NCBI GenBank assembly: GCA_001310415.1
Contig: BAXE01000003.1
Span: forward strand, 248,001-312,000
From: Enterovibrio sp. JCM 19048
GTDB lineage: Bacteria; Pseudomonadota; Gammaproteobacteria; Enterobacterales; Vibrionaceae
Direction: 5' to 3'
Length of the DNA: 64,000 bases
The position numbers and the translations under genes were made by a program. The notes under the pieces are model-generated. The model saw only the letters and a list, made by a program, of their open reading frames with translations, was not told where the DNA came from and did no database searches. The first letter of the stretch is position 1; each line of letters starts with the position of its first letter. Positions 48,783 through 59,196 of this stretch are shown here, piece after piece.

Positions 48783-49337
48783 TTATTGGCCCAGTGCGTC
48801 GTCTGGTGATTCATCCAACGATGACGCACTGGCTGTCAGCAGGGAGCCATCTTTTTGCTGATAACAGAGGGTAACTTGATAGTGGGGAAATGCGCTTCTC
48901 TGCAGCGCACTGACAGGCTTCACAAGCCGGATTTGATTTTCCAACTGTATATTGGGTTCACAGCTCTCAAAACCAAATCTATGCAATTCACGTTCGATAA
49001 ACTGGCTGGGCAAATTGTTCCTGCGCCAAATCTCTATTTTCATCGCAAAGTTACGCTTATCGAAGCTGGAAGACTGGCTGGCAAGCAGTTTGGCAAGGGA
49101 TTCTTCGAGCATGTCTACCTGCTTTGGCGCTAACACCTGTCCGTCTGAAGCAGCCAATGCGCTCTGTGCTTTCACCATTTCAAGGGAGATGTTTGGCAGC
49201 ACTTGTAGATACCGTTGCAGCACAAGCCGGTTTGCGTTTGAATTTTCATTCAATAAAGCGATACAGGCAATCCCTATCAGGGATACCCCTAACATCAACC
49301 ATACTGGGCGCGAACTGTAGCTTTTTGAATTGGACAT
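48783..49337 (-). CDS. Membrane-anchored protein of unknown function
   Basis: 184 residues from MSNSKSYSSRPVW (ATG 49337). One N-terminal membrane helix (about 13-30, LMLGVSLIGIACIALL) leaves the rest in the periplasm, helical then with two Cys (FESCEPN and VTLCYQQKDG) that could form a disulfide. Family not recognised. Its stop abuts the stop of the convergent PLP enzyme. Confidence 0.6.
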   Translation of the reverse strand: MSNSKSYSSRPVWLMLGVSLIGIACIALLNENSNANRLVLQRYLQVLPNISLEMVKAQSALAASDGQVLAPKQVDMLEESLAKLLASQSSSFDKRNFAMKIEIWRRNNLPSQFIERELHRFGFESCEPNIQLENQIRLVKPVSALQRSAFPHYQVTLCYQQKDGSLLTASASSLDESPDDALGQ

Positions 49338-50013
49338 GAGAATGACAATGTCTGACTTAACCAATTATGCTGTATAAATACGCAATTCAGGATAATTATT
49401 CTTTATGCGCAAATCACCTTTCTAGTCATTTTTCGCATGAATACATCCCTGTTCTACTAAGAATTAGTTTACTTCGGCTTAATAAAGTCAACGGCAATTA
49501 AGTGTCCCATATGTGAGAATATGTGTCTTATTTTGCAGCTAATACTTTTTCTGGTTTAAGTACTAATTAATCGCTAAATTTATCTCGTCTAATAATTGAT
49601 ACATTTGAATCCAGGAAATTGTATTGGAATTTATCTTTTAATTTCATCAGTTAACAGTGGGTGACTGTCAGCCCATCTAACAACGCATCAGAAAAGACAC
49701 AAAGCCTTGCACAGCAAGGGATGCGAACTTTTCTTTCATTTCGCCATAAATAGTATGAATTATTTTTTATTCAATGCTTGCATATATATTTAGGCATCTA
49801 AAAAATTCGCGTTATTAATTATGTGCGCATATCAAATCGAGAAAAGTGTGAGCACCTTATCTCCTTAAAAAAAAGCCAAAATCAGCGCGTCGAAAAATAT
49901 TGCAAATATGTTTATACGTGAAATAATCCGCACCTCAAACCTGTTAACAGGTTTGTAACACAATAATTAGCGGTAAGTATGAAAGCGAAGTAAAAAACGA
50001 AAAGGACTCGGTA
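49338..50013. other. Long AT-rich non-coding region before the AGCS symporter
   Basis: 676 bp with no convincing open frame on either strand. It is strongly AT-rich and presumably contains the divergent promoters. I looked for a glycine riboswitch, known before some Vibrio AGCS genes, and did not find its conserved segments. An 18-bp palindrome lies near the 3' end. Confidence 0.5.
49937..49954. promoter_or_regulatory. 18-bp perfect palindrome, operator candidate
   Basis: AAACCTGTTAACAGGTTT is fully self-complementary with no spacer and lies 59 bp before the AGCS start. Dimeric repressor sites look like this; the regulator is unknown. Confidence 0.55.
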
Positions 50014-51519
50014 ATGAAACGTATAATGACGACTGCTGGACTTTCGTTGTTTGCAGGCTCGGCCTCTGCGTCAGGGGTAGACGATGCAATCAACGAGTTT
50101 GTCGCACCCATCGTAAACCCTTTTGTGGGAATGATATTTTCCCCCCTCCCTTTTATCGATGTAAACGTGCCATGGATAGTGGTGTGGCTCGTGGTAGCGG
50201 CGATAGTCTTTACACTCTATCTAGGTTTTATCAACTTCCGTGGTTTTGCCCATGCCATTCGTTTGGTAAAAGGCGACTACACAGATCCAAACGAGCCGGG
50301 TGAAGTTTCCCATTTCCAGGCGTTGGCAACGGCGCTTTCCGGTACGGTAGGTCTTGGTAACATTGCGGGCGTAGCTGTTGCAGTGTCCATTGGTGGCCCG
50401 GGCGCAACCTTCTGGATGATTCTCGCAGGCCTGTTGGGTATGTCGACCAAGTTTGTCGAATGTGCGTTGGGTGTTAAGTACCGTAATACTAACCCAGACG
50501 GGTCGGTTTCCGGTGGCCCGATGTACTACCTGAGCAAAGGCTTGGCAAACCGCGGTAACCCTGCGTTTGGCCGTACCCTGGCGGTACTGTTTTCTGTGTG
50601 TGCTGTAGGCGGCGCACTGGGTGGCGGTAACATGTTCCAGGCGAACCAGGCATTCAAACAAGTTGTCGGCGTTACCGGTGGTGACCTGTCATTCTTTGCT
50701 GATAAAGGTTGGCTGTTTGGTGTGATCATGGCTGTTATCGTGGGTGTGGTTATCATCGGCGGTATCAAATCTATCGCAAAAGTGACCGAGAAAGTGGTGC
50801 CATTCATGGCAATCATTTATGTCGGCGCTGCGCTTGTCATCATCCTGGTTAACTACACGCACATCGGCCCAGCGTTTGCTGCCATTATTGATGGCGCGTT
50901 TACCGGTTCCGGTGTTGCAGGTGGTGTGGTTGGTGCGATGATCCAAGGTTTCAAACGTGCAGCGTTCTCGAACGAAGCTGGTGTTGGTTCGGCGGCGATT
51001 GCCCACTCTGCGGTAAAAACCAAAGAGCATATGTCTGAAGGTTTCGTATCTCTGCTGGAACCATTCATTGATACCGTTGTGATTTGTACCATGACAGCGC
51101 TGGTAATTATCATTACCGGTCAATTGCATGAAGGACAGGAGCTGACCGGTGTAGCTCTCACCTCTGCTGCGTTTGAAAGCGCAATTTCCTGGTTCCCATA
51201 CATCCTTGCAATTGCAGTTGTACTGTTTGCTTTCTCAACCATGATTTCTTGGTCTTACTACGGTCTGAAAGCCTGGACTTACCTGTTCGGTGAAAGCATT
51301 CGTGCAGAAATGACGTTCAAAATCATGTTCCTGATCTTCGTTGTCATCGGTGCTTCGATGAACTTGGGTCCAGTTATCGACTTCTCGGATGCAATGATCT
51401 TTGCCATGGCACTGGTGAACATTATCGGTCTGTACCGTCTGGTGCCAGAGATCAAAGCGGATATGAACGATTACTGGTCACGTCTGCAGAGCGGTGCGAT
51501 TGTTCGCCACAAAGCATAA
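50014..51519 (+). CDS. AGCS-family alanine/glycine:cation symporter
   Basis: 501-residue sodium- or proton-coupled amino-acid importer. The N terminus looks like a signal sequence ([20 protein letters not shown]), followed by about eleven membrane helices. Family blocks include the [29 protein letters not shown] region, SGGPMYYL, and [25 protein letters not shown]. Start ATG 50014 has AAAGGA upstream. Single gene with its own terminator. Confidence 0.93.
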   Translation: MKRIMTTAGLSLFAGSASASGVDDAINEFVAPIVNPFVGMIFSPLPFIDVNVPWIVVWLVVAAIVFTLYLGFINFRGFAHAIRLVKGDYTDPNEPGEVSHFQALATALSGTVGLGNIAGVAVAVSIGGPGATFWMILAGLLGMSTKFVECALGVKYRNTNPDGSVSGGPMYYLSKGLANRGNPAFGRTLAVLFSVCAVGGALGGGNMFQANQAFKQVVGVTGGDLSFFADKGWLFGVIMAVIVGVVIIGGIKSIAKVTEKVVPFMAIIYVGAALVIILVNYTHIGPAFAAIIDGAFTGSGVAGGVVGAMIQGFKRAAFSNEAGVGSAAIAHSAVKTKEHMSEGFVSLLEPFIDTVVICTMTALVIIITGQLHEGQELTGVALTSAAFESAISWFPYILAIAVVLFAFSTMISWSYYGLKAWTYLFGESIRAEMTFKIMFLIFVVIGASMNLGPVIDFSDAMIFAMALVNIIGLYRLVPEIKADMNDYWSRLQSGAIVRHKA

Positions 51520-51538
51520 ATAACAAAACTGACGCAAT

Positions 51539-51569
51539 AAAAAGAGATGCCGTTTGGGCATCTCTTTTT
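51539..51569 (+). terminator. Rho-independent terminator after the AGCS gene
   Basis: AAAAAGAGATGCC-gttt-GGGCATCTCTTTTT, nearly perfect stem with T run. Confidence 0.9.
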
Positions 51570-51607
51570 CTTTGTAAGTATATAATTTATAAGCTTTGCG
51601 ATGGTGT

Positions 51608-51933
51608 TTAACCACCGGCCAGTTTTACAGTGTGGCCTTTCTTTTCCAGGTGCGCTTTAATCTTGTCACGCATATCACCTTGAATTTCAATAACGCCGTC
51701 TTTCACTGCACCGCCGCAACCGCACACTTTTTTCAGCTCTGCTGCAACCAGCTTCAGTTGTGCATCATCCAGATCTAGGCCTGTAACAAGACAAACACCT
51801 TTGCCTTTGCGGCCTTTTGTCTGGCGCTGATACGTACGATACCGTCGCCCTTCTCGCGCTGTGGCGCTGCTTTTTCTTCCTTGATTCGCCCTGTTTCGGT
51901 GGAATACACCAAACGCGTGTTGTCGTCTTTCAT
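51608..51933 (-). CDS. yciH: SUI1-family translation factor YciH, frameshifted
   Basis: 108-residue homologue of eukaryotic eIF1. Start MKDDNTRLVYSTETG; after one missing base near 51820-51828 it continues RQTKGRKGKGVCLVTGLDLDDAQL, then AAELKKVCGCGGAVKDGVIEIQGD, the SUI1 core, and ends HTVKLAGG. E. coli YciH influences start-codon fidelity and stress translation. Without correction the C-terminal domain would be missed altogether. Confidence 0.9.
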
Positions 51934-52009
51934 ATCTATCTCTTTGACACAGCTAAGTCCGCTAATCCTACCAGAACTTTTCCGGCTAGAACACGAACGC
52001 AATAGAGCC

Positions 52010-52348
52010 TTAACGACCGATTGAATGATGGTCGATGTATTGCTTGATACGAGGTAAAGAACCTTTCAGCAGTTGCCCGCGAACCAGGATGTACCAAAGG
52101 CCTGGCTGCTTTTCATCACTCATGATTTGATAGCCTTTGTAGACTTCTGAGTTGCGGTTTTGCGGGGTTCTGAATGTTTGACGTTCGAACTCGGAGGGAT
52201 GTCTGAAAATATTTGTATCGCACCACCAGTCAATACACTGCTTCACCGCCAGCATAGTGCCAGATACAGTTTTGCCGCTGACAGTGGCTGTATAAACATC
52301 GTTTTTAGCCTCTATGGAATGGCCGCGATGTGAATACCTTTTTCTCAT
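52010..52348 (-). CDS. DUF3319 family protein, copy 1
   Basis: 112 residues beginning MRKRYSHRGH, with the block VKQCIDWWCDTNIFRHPSEFE and a C-terminal LVRGQLLKGSLPRIKQYID. Small cytosolic Vibrio family of unknown function. A paralogue lies 140 bp upstream on the same strand; the two share IDWWCDTNI and LLKGSLP exactly. Confidence 0.7.
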   Translation of the reverse strand: MRKRYSHRGHSIEAKNDVYTATVSGKTVSGTMLAVKQCIDWWCDTNIFRHPSEFERQTFRTPQNRNSEVYKGYQIMSDEKQPGLWYILVRGQLLKGSLPRIKQYIDHHSIGR

Positions 52349-52487
52349 TGATTACCCGTTTCTAGTTCTCATTGTTATTCTGGATAATTTTAATGAAAGA
52401 TGAGGGCAATTTCGAACAAAACAGTGAAGCTGACCGAAAAAATATTATGGTTAATCAATGAGTAATTTATTAGTAACGCAAGATCTA

Positions 52488-52838
52488 CTATTTGGTAACG
52501 ACTTTCTTATCAACAAACTTTTTCAACGCAGGCAGTGAGCCTTTAAGCAGATTGCCTTTGACGATCATGTACCAGGCCTTATCGTCGTCTTCTGAGTCGT
52601 TCATGATTTGGATGCCTTTGTACTCTTCTATCTTCTTCTGCTTGGCATCTTCAAAGTCCTGCTTTTCGAACTCATCAGGCATACGCAATATGTTGGTGTC
52701 ACACCACCAATCTATGGATTGCTTTACGCCCAATAGCGAACCGATGACACGCTTGCCGCCTATTCTTGCGCTGTATTCTTCCGTTTGCTCATCGCACAGC
52801 TCGACATTGTAGCCGCGATGATAAAGTCGTTTTCTCAC
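52488..52838 (-). CDS. DUF3319 family protein, copy 2
   Basis: 116 residues. I start at GTG 52838 because alignment with copy 1 places its Met-Arg-Lys-Arg exactly there, with GAGG upstream; a longer frame to 52889 is unlikely. Shares VKQ-IDWWCDTNI, YKG-QIM and LLKGSLP with copy 1; more acidic in the middle (NDSEDDDKAWY). Tandem duplication; function unknown. Confidence 0.7.
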   Translation of the reverse strand: MRKRLYHRGYNVELCDEQTEEYSARIGGKRVIGSLLGVKQSIDWWCDTNILRMPDEFEKQDFEDAKQKKIEEYKGIQIMNDSEDDDKAWYMIVKGNLLKGSLPALKKFVDKKVVTK

Positions 52839-53076
52839 CGGTGTTTGCCTCAATTTGTAATATTTATTATGAAACAGATGTAACAACAATTGCTTTCACT
52901 ATGTAAATTAGACCAAATTCACAGGGCTTGCCAAATTCTCCCAATCTAGTGACCAGAAAAATCAACATCGTGACGTGGGTAAATGTGATCTGCGTCCTTT
53001 ATTATTTCTCAATATGTGACAATAATGGGCTCATGAACAAATAAGTTATAGTGCATTAAATGAAGAAACTTCAGCC

Positions 53077-54020
53077 TTGTTAGAGCCTGAGATCATCAAA
53101 GCCAGTTTGGCTCTGTTCAAAAACGGCGATGTTGATATTGAAAACTGGGGAACATTGACGGGTAACCAGTATTCCCGTAACTCTCTGCTGAGTTTTCGAA
53201 ATGACTGGCTGACATTTGTCAGCTACTGCAATGAAGTCAACGTCTCTCCTCTCCCCGCTGCCGTAACTGCTGTGCGGCGTTTTATTGAAAAACAGTCAGA
53301 GTCACGCAAAGCTGCCAGCATAAAACGTTACATTGTCACTATCTCTCTTGTTCATCGCTTGCACAGTCTGCCTGACCCTACGCGTCACCGTGAAGTGCGT
53401 TATACGCTCAACCGTCTGTATCAGGAAAAAGCTGACGATGCAGGACAAGCCACAGCCTTTCACCTTGCTCACCTGCAGACCTTGCACGGCATGTTCTCGT
53501 ATAGTGATAAGTTGAAAGATATCCGTGACTTACTGATCTGGACACTCAGCTTTGAAGGCATGCTGAAGCGTAGTGAGCTTGCTGCAATCGACTTTAGTGA
53601 TGTAACGCGAACCGATGAGGGTTATCAGGTTTGGGTAGCTGAACACGCAATCGCGCTCAGCCCAGAGGCTGGCGCGCTGTTGGAAAACTGGTTTCAAATG
53701 ACCGGAATAACAGACGGCCCCCTGCTTCGCCGAATCAACAAACACCATCAACTTGGCGACGCACCCATGGATCACTCTTCTATTTACCGCGTGTTTCGAC
53801 GAGCGGCGACTGAGTTGGGTCAAGAAGGTACGCTGACATTTTCCGGCCAATCACCCCGGGTGGGCGCGAGCAGGATTTATCAGAAAACGGAAAGAGTATT
53901 AAGGAAATACAGCAACAAGGAAGATGGAAAAGCCCCGCAATGCCTGCTCAGTACGTGGGTAACAAGCAGGCGAGAAACGAGGCGATGGACAAATTTAAGC
54001 GAAAACTCGACAAGGAATAA
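53077..54020 (+). CDS. Cre-like tyrosine recombinase, frameshifted
   Basis: About 314 residues. The N-terminal SAM-like DNA-binding domain (NSLLSFRNDWLTFVSYC) precedes the catalytic domain, whose first Arg is in LKRSELAAI. Near 53876 one base is missing; then it reads LSENGKSIKEIQQQGRWKS and the Tyr of PAQYVGNKQARNEAM, ending at TAA 54018-54020. The layout SGQSPRVGAS-x-GRW-x-QYVG is that of Cre, but the HxxR His is Gln. Start is uncertain: TTG 53077, or ATG 53060 with another indel. No phage or island genes lie nearby. Confidence 0.78.
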
Positions 54021-54040
54021 CTGGTACTTGAGTCTGTGAA

Positions 54041-55037
54041 TTAGCGACGAAGTCCACGCTCAATACACCCTGCCAGATATGCCGAGAAATCGTGGCCATT
54101 ATGTTCAACCAATTTTGGGAACATAGAAATCGGCGTCATTCCTGGGAACGTGTTGATTTCGTTTAGCAAAACCTCGCCTTCTGGCGTCAGGAAGAAATCA
54201 ATACGCGACAAGTCTTTGAGCTTCAAATGCACAAATGCACGCTCGGCATAATCACGCATCTGGGCAATCTGGTCATCCGTCAGGTTTGTTGGCTCAACAG
54301 TCGTGTTGCTGTGACTGCCGGCGCTGTATTTCTCATCGTAGGTGTAGAACGTATCTTCAGGCAGGAAATCTCGCCCGGATTGGTCACGACAACTTCATCG
54401 TTATATTGGTATGCGGCAATTTCCAGTTCGCGCGGGCGAACAGCTTTTTCGACCAACACCTGGTTGGAATAGCCAAATGCATTTTCAACCGCTTCTTTTA
54501 CTGCATCCTTGTTAGTCACTTTGTAGCAGCCAACGGATGAGCCTGGCAAGCCGCTTTGATAAACACTGCGCCCCAACGTTCAAAGGCATCTTCTGCTTTG
54601 GCAACGCTTTCGGCATTATTGTCTGTCAGGAAAACATACGGCGTGTTTGGAATACCTATCGCATCAAACCAAAGCTTTGACGTGATTTTGTTGAAACAAA
54701 CCACGCTGGATGATGAATCGCAGCCCATATAAGGTAAGCCGGCCAGCTCAAGTAGCGACTGAATGTCACCAGTTTCTCCCGGGAAGCCGTGAATACAAGG
54801 CACAACAAAGTCGATATCGACTACATCGTTACCCACCTTCAGTGTTTTATCCAGATTGAGTCTGCAATCCTGTCCCTGACTGTCCTTCCAGCCTTCAGAG
54901 CGGGTGATTTCAACGCGGATGAGAGAAACAGAAGGGATCTTCTTCAACTCCGATTCCAGATAGTTCGCGGAGACAAGAGACACTTCGTGTTCGGCACTGC
55001 CGCCGCCACACAGTAACAATACTTGAGTTGGTTTCAT
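54041..55037 (-). CDS. ddl: D-alanine--D-alanine ligase, two frameshifts
   Basis: ATP-grasp enzyme making the D-Ala-D-Ala dipeptide of peptidoglycan. N-terminal [17 protein letters not shown], central [29 protein letters not shown]-grasp [15 protein letters not shown] and C-terminal [19 protein letters not shown] are all diagnostic. One base missing near 54540 (then GSSVGCYKV) and one near 54358 (then [18 protein letters not shown]). Corrected length is about 332 residues. ATG 55037 is used because AGGA then has proper spacing. Confidence 0.92.
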
Positions 55038-55252
55038 GACCATTCCTACTTCGCCCTGAACAATGCATCAGGGATAACAAAATCTAATCGCACAATCCGG
55101 TGCATAAACGGGAAGGTGAGTCGCCTATAGTAGACAATCACTTTGCCCCTTTCACCCGCTCAAACGCAAATATCCAGTAAATTTTGTGTGATTGCGCAAA
55201 TTCCGAGCGCCTCTGCCGTTTTAACCGTCAACTCTCTGGCGGATAAGCAAAG

Positions 55253-55277
55253 AAAAAGAGAGCCTTAGCTCTCTTTT
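55253..55277. terminator. Terminator after the SPOR lipoprotein gene
   Basis: GAGAGC-ctta-GCTCTC flanked by A and T runs; works for the minus-strand gene above it. Confidence 0.8.
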
Positions 55278-55293
55278 CGTGTATTCAGCCTAT

Positions 55294-55860
55294 TTAGTTC
55301 AGCCGCGTCATTTCTGGTGTAGAAGATGCCTTGATAGAGGCAAATGAACGGATAAACGGGCCGTACTGTTTAATGTTTTTAGGCAAGGCTTTCAATGCGT
55401 TCTCTGCGTCTGCCTTTGAATTGAACTCACCGTATAACAAGGTAAACCACGGCAGTCCGTCCACCATTTTCTTGTTTGACCAAACTGGCTTGTCGGAAGG
55501 CAGCTTGTTCATGTACTCAGCAAACCCTTTGTTGTGGCTGAGTGCGATAACTTGAATGGTGTATTTACGGTTTTCGTGTTGAGGTTTGCTCTTCGCAACG
55601 GCTGGCTTCTTGGCCGGTTTATTCGCGGCTGTTGCGACCGGTTTTTCCATTGCCGGTTTTTGAGCCATCACTGGCTTGGGCGCGGGTTTTGCCATCGCCG
55701 GTTTCGGTTTGTTCATATCCGGTGCTGGAGTGGCTGGCATCGTTTGCGTAACCGGCATCACCTCCTCTTCCACAGACTGGGTCAAAATCTGGGTGGTGGT
55801 AGCACCACCAGTACAACCGGCGAGCACAAGCGTAAATGCAACAGAAAGGATTTTCTTCAT
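55294..55860 (-). CDS. SPOR-domain lipoprotein
   Basis: 188 residues from ATG 55860. Lipoprotein signal with lipobox LAGC (Cys about residue 16), a long Pro/Ala/Lys/Met-rich repeat-like linker (AMAKPAPKPVMAQKPAMEK), then a C-terminal SPOR-type fold (YTIQVIALSHNKGFAEYMNKL, LYGEFNSKADAENALKALP) that binds denuded peptidoglycan. Probably outer-membrane anchored and linked to cell-wall maintenance. The longer frame to 55968 lacks a signal. Confidence 0.85.
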   Translation of the reverse strand: MKKILSVAFTLVLAGCTGGATTTQILTQSVEEEVMPVTQTMPATPAPDMNKPKPAMAKPAPKPVMAQKPAMEKPVATAANKPAKKPAVAKSKPQHENRKYTIQVIALSHNKGFAEYMNKLPSDKPVWSNKKMVDGLPWFTLLYGEFNSKADAENALKALPKNIKQYGPFIRSFASIKASSTPEMTRLN

Positions 55861-56144
55861 GAATATTCTACTTTTAGGAGCGATTTCCTTTATTCTGAAC
55901 TGAGCCATGCATTCATTCAACTCAAACAGCGACCGCTCTGGTGAGTATCTGCCACACGTCACACACATTTCCTTACAAACACCCCGCTCTCAACACGGGA
56001 TTTGGCCCCGAACAAACTTAATCGCAACAGGATTTCGCTACGGATCACAGCCGCGTCAAACGGTTGGAACACTGGGAAGGCAAAAGCATTACTATGTAGG
56101 CAGTCAAAGTTCTCACCCGCGGAGATGGAAATGACCAGCTGGAT

Positions 56145-58809
56145 ATGCTGTTTAAACCCAAATCAATCGCCGTTATCGGTGCTTCAGATACTGCCGGGCG
56201 TTCCGGTAATGTCATTATTCGCAACCTTCAATCCAGCGGTTTTCATGGCCCCATAATGCCTGTAACACCCAAGTATCAAGCTGTCGCGGGAATACTTGCG
56301 TATCCCACCATTGAAGCCCTGCCACTGGTACCTGATTTAGCGGTTCTCTGTACCCACGCCAGCCGTAATAGCGAACTTATCCGCCAACTCGGTGAGAAAG
56401 GTGTGAAGCTGCCATCATCCTTTCTGCCGGAATGAAAAAGATTGATGCGCCGGATGGACGCTCAGAATTCGAAGTCATGCGTGAAATCGCCTCCCGTTAT
56501 GAAATGCGGGTAATCGGCCCTAACAGTCTAGGGCTTATTCTGCCCTGGCTGAACCTGAACGCTTCGTTTTCGCCTATCGCCGCCAACCGGGGAAATATTG
56601 CATTTGTTTCCCAGTCCGCCGCAGTATGCACCACGATTTTGGACTGGGCGCAAAACCGTCGAATTGGCTTTTCCACATTTATTTCTCTGGGAGAAGCCAG
56701 CGACATCGATTTTCCTGAACTGCTCGACTATCTCGCCCGCGAAAGCAAAACCGACGCCATTCTTCTCTACATTGACAATATTCAGGATGCCCGCGCTTTT
56801 ATTTCTGCAGCACGTGCCGCTTCGCGAAACCGCCGAGTCTTGGTGCTAAAAAGTGGCAGGACACCAGAGGGAGCATCGGTACTTCCCCACCTGAATGAAG
56901 AAGTACAAGGGCTCGACAGCGCTTACGACGCAGCAATTCGACGTTCCGGTATGCTTCGGGTACGTACAACCCACGAGTTATTCGCGGCTGTAGAAACCCT
57001 CTCCCATTCAGTGCCGCTTCGTGGTGAGCGTCTGGCCATCATTTCTAACGGTGGCGGCCCAGCAGTAATGGCGGTAGATATGCTGTTGGAAATGGGCGGC
57101 AAGCTTGCGGTGCTGAGCGAAGAAACCATTGAGAAACTGAACAAAGTATTACCGGTCAGTTGGTCTCACGGTAACCCTGTCGACATTGTGGGTGACGCAG
57201 ACATTGACCGGTACAAAAAAGCGACAGAGATATTGCTCGAAAGCGATGAAGCAGATGCCCTGCTTATCCTCCATTCTCCTTCTGTGACAGCTCCGGGTTT
57301 GAAAACCGCAAAAGCGATGACGGATATGTTGAAAAACAATCCCCGCGCAAAACGCTTTAATATCCTGACGAACTGGCAAGGCGAAAGTGATGACGCCACA
57401 GTCGCGCGTCTGGCGTTTGCCCATGCTGGTTTTCCGGCTTATCGCACGCCGGAAAGTGCTGTCACCGCCTACATGCACCTTGTGGAGTACAGGCGAAACC
57501 AGAAACAACTGATGGAAACGCCAACCTCGATTGGCCAGATTGATTACGATGTAGAAGGCGGCAAAGCGCTCATCCAACAGGCGCTTGACCAGAATATTCT
57601 GGCATTGACGACCCATGAGGCCCGCCCGTTTCTATCAAAATACGGCATCAATGTGATGGCCACCTGGCTAGCAGCTGACGCGGCAGAAGCCGCGCAGATC
57701 ACAGAGCAGGTGGGCTACCCCGTAGCGGTAAAACTGCGTTCGCCGGATATTGCCCATAAATCGGATGTTAACGGCGTTATGCTTGATTTAAACAACGCGG
57801 TGGAAGTGGCCAATGCAGCGCAATTGATGCTGAACCGGGTGTCGGTGACTTACCCAACAGCAGGATTGAAGGATTACAAATCCAGGCCATGGCAAACCGT
57901 GCTGGTTCGCAGGAACTGCGGGTATGTGTAAGGCACGATCCGGTCTTTGGTCCAGTAATCCTGATTGGTGAAGGCGGATCAGAATGGGATGTTAACCGCG
58001 ATGCTGCCGTTGCCATTCCTCCCCTGAACATGGCGCTGGCGCGCTACATGGTGATTAGCGCCATTAAATCCGGCAAATTGCGCCAGCGAGGCCACCCATA
58101 CAACTTCGATATTAACGCGCTTTGCCATTTCTTAGTGACACTGTCACAGATTGTTATTGATTTTCCTGAAATCACTGACTTGGATATCCATCCACTGCTG
58201 GTCAGCGGCGACAGCTTTACCGTACTCGATGCGTCAATCAAGCTGTCACCCTTCGAAGGTGATGCCAATACCCGACTGGCAATCCGCCCCTATCCAAAAG
58301 AGTTGGAAGAAAAAGCAACGCTTAAAGACGGGCGTTCAGTCTTGCTGCGCCCTATCCTTCCTGAAGATGAACCCACACATAAATCCTTTATTGAACACGT
58401 GTCCGATGAAGATTTGTACAAGCGCTTTTTCTCTGACGTCGGTGAGATGAACCACGAAGCACTGGCGAACCTGACCCAGATTGACTACGACCGCGAAATG
58501 GCATTTGTCGCTGTTTGCCTAAATGAGCAAGGTGAGCAGGAGATCCTTGGCGTGGTGCGCGCATTGGCAAACCCAGAGCATACCGATGCAGAATTTGCTG
58601 TATTAGTGCGCTCTGATCTAAAAGGCATGGGCCTTGGCCGTATACTCATGGATAAAGTGATTAACTATGGCAAGCTGAGCGGCTTGAAACGCATCAACGG
58701 CATGACAATGCCATCCAACACCGGGATGATTGGGCTAGCACGCAAAGTCGGTTTTAGTATTGATGTTCAGTTGCAGGACGGCATTGTGGAAATGGATCTG
58801 TTTTTGTAG
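56145..58809 (+). CDS. patZ: Protein lysine acetyltransferase (Pat/YfiQ type), two frameshifts
   Basis: Large protein of about 889 residues: N-terminal ADP-forming acyl-CoA synthetase-like region (KPKSIAVIGASD, NSLGL, SQSAAVCTTILDWAQ, NGGGPAVMAVD) without expected synthetase activity, then an ATP-grasp-like part (GYPVAVKLRSPDIAHKSDVNGVML), then a C-terminal GNAT domain (LRPILPEDEP, VRSDLKGMGLGRILMDKV). It acetylates acetyl-CoA synthetase and other proteins. Bases are missing near 56408 (then AAIILSAG) and near 57860 (then RIEGLQIQAMANRAG). The start may be ATG 56130 with a third indel. A matS site lies inside. Confidence 0.9.
58135..58147. other. matS site (MatP binding)
   Basis: GTGACACTGTCAC, exact consensus match, inside patZ. 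Confidence 0.85.
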
Positions 58810-58827
58810 CAGATTGAATTTCATAAC

Positions 58828-58859
58828 AAAAAGAAAGCAGCGTCGGCTGCTTTCTTTTT
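58828..58859. terminator. Bidirectional terminator after patZ
   Basis: AAAAAGAAAGCAGC-gtcg-GCTGCTTTCTTTTT between convergent genes. Confidence 0.9.
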
Positions 58860-58884
58860 ACCTTTTCAGGTAGATTTTACGTTT

Positions 58885-59184
58885 TCAGCTAAAAGTGTAA
58901 TCCACCACAATGATGTCTTCGATGTGAGGAACAAACACTTCCTTCAATGCATCATGTTCTGGGTGAAAAAGGTAGCGCTGACGCGCATCCTCGTCGCTGA
59001 AAGTCATCACAACCACATGGGTAAACCCCTTATTTTTGCCTTCAGGGCTGTCATTTTCGCCCCATTCAACCGCCTGAACACCGTCAACACGCTCAGTCAT
59101 GGATTCATATTCTTCGCGGATCTCTTCCAAATCGGCTTCATTGCACGACGGTTTAAATTTTACCAACAGTACGTGTCTGATCAT
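58885..59184 (-). CDS. Dabb-family (stress-responsive A/B barrel) protein
   Basis: 99 residues, ATG 59184 with AAAGGAG upstream. Starts MIRHVLLVKFKP and has FTHVVVMTFSDEDARQRYLFHPEH, matching the dimeric alpha/beta-barrel Dabb domain. Ligand or enzymatic role unknown. It lies 12 bp after the LysR gene on the same strand, probably co-transcribed. Confidence 0.85.
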   Translation of the reverse strand: MIRHVLLVKFKPSCNEADLEEIREEYESMTERVDGVQAVEWGENDSPEGKNKGFTHVVVMTFSDEDARQRYLFHPEHDALKEVFVPHIEDIIVVDYTFS

Positions 59185-59196
59185 CACGCTACTCCT

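Noticed and set aside
49338..50013. Glycine riboswitch before the AGCS symporter
   Set aside because: Known before a Vibrio homologue, but the conserved aptamer segments are not visible here.
53327..53339. GTTACATTGTCAC, a near-matS sequence inside the recombinase gene
   Set aside because: One mismatch at a fixed consensus position (third base T instead of G). Single-mismatch sites bind MatP poorly, so I did not count it.
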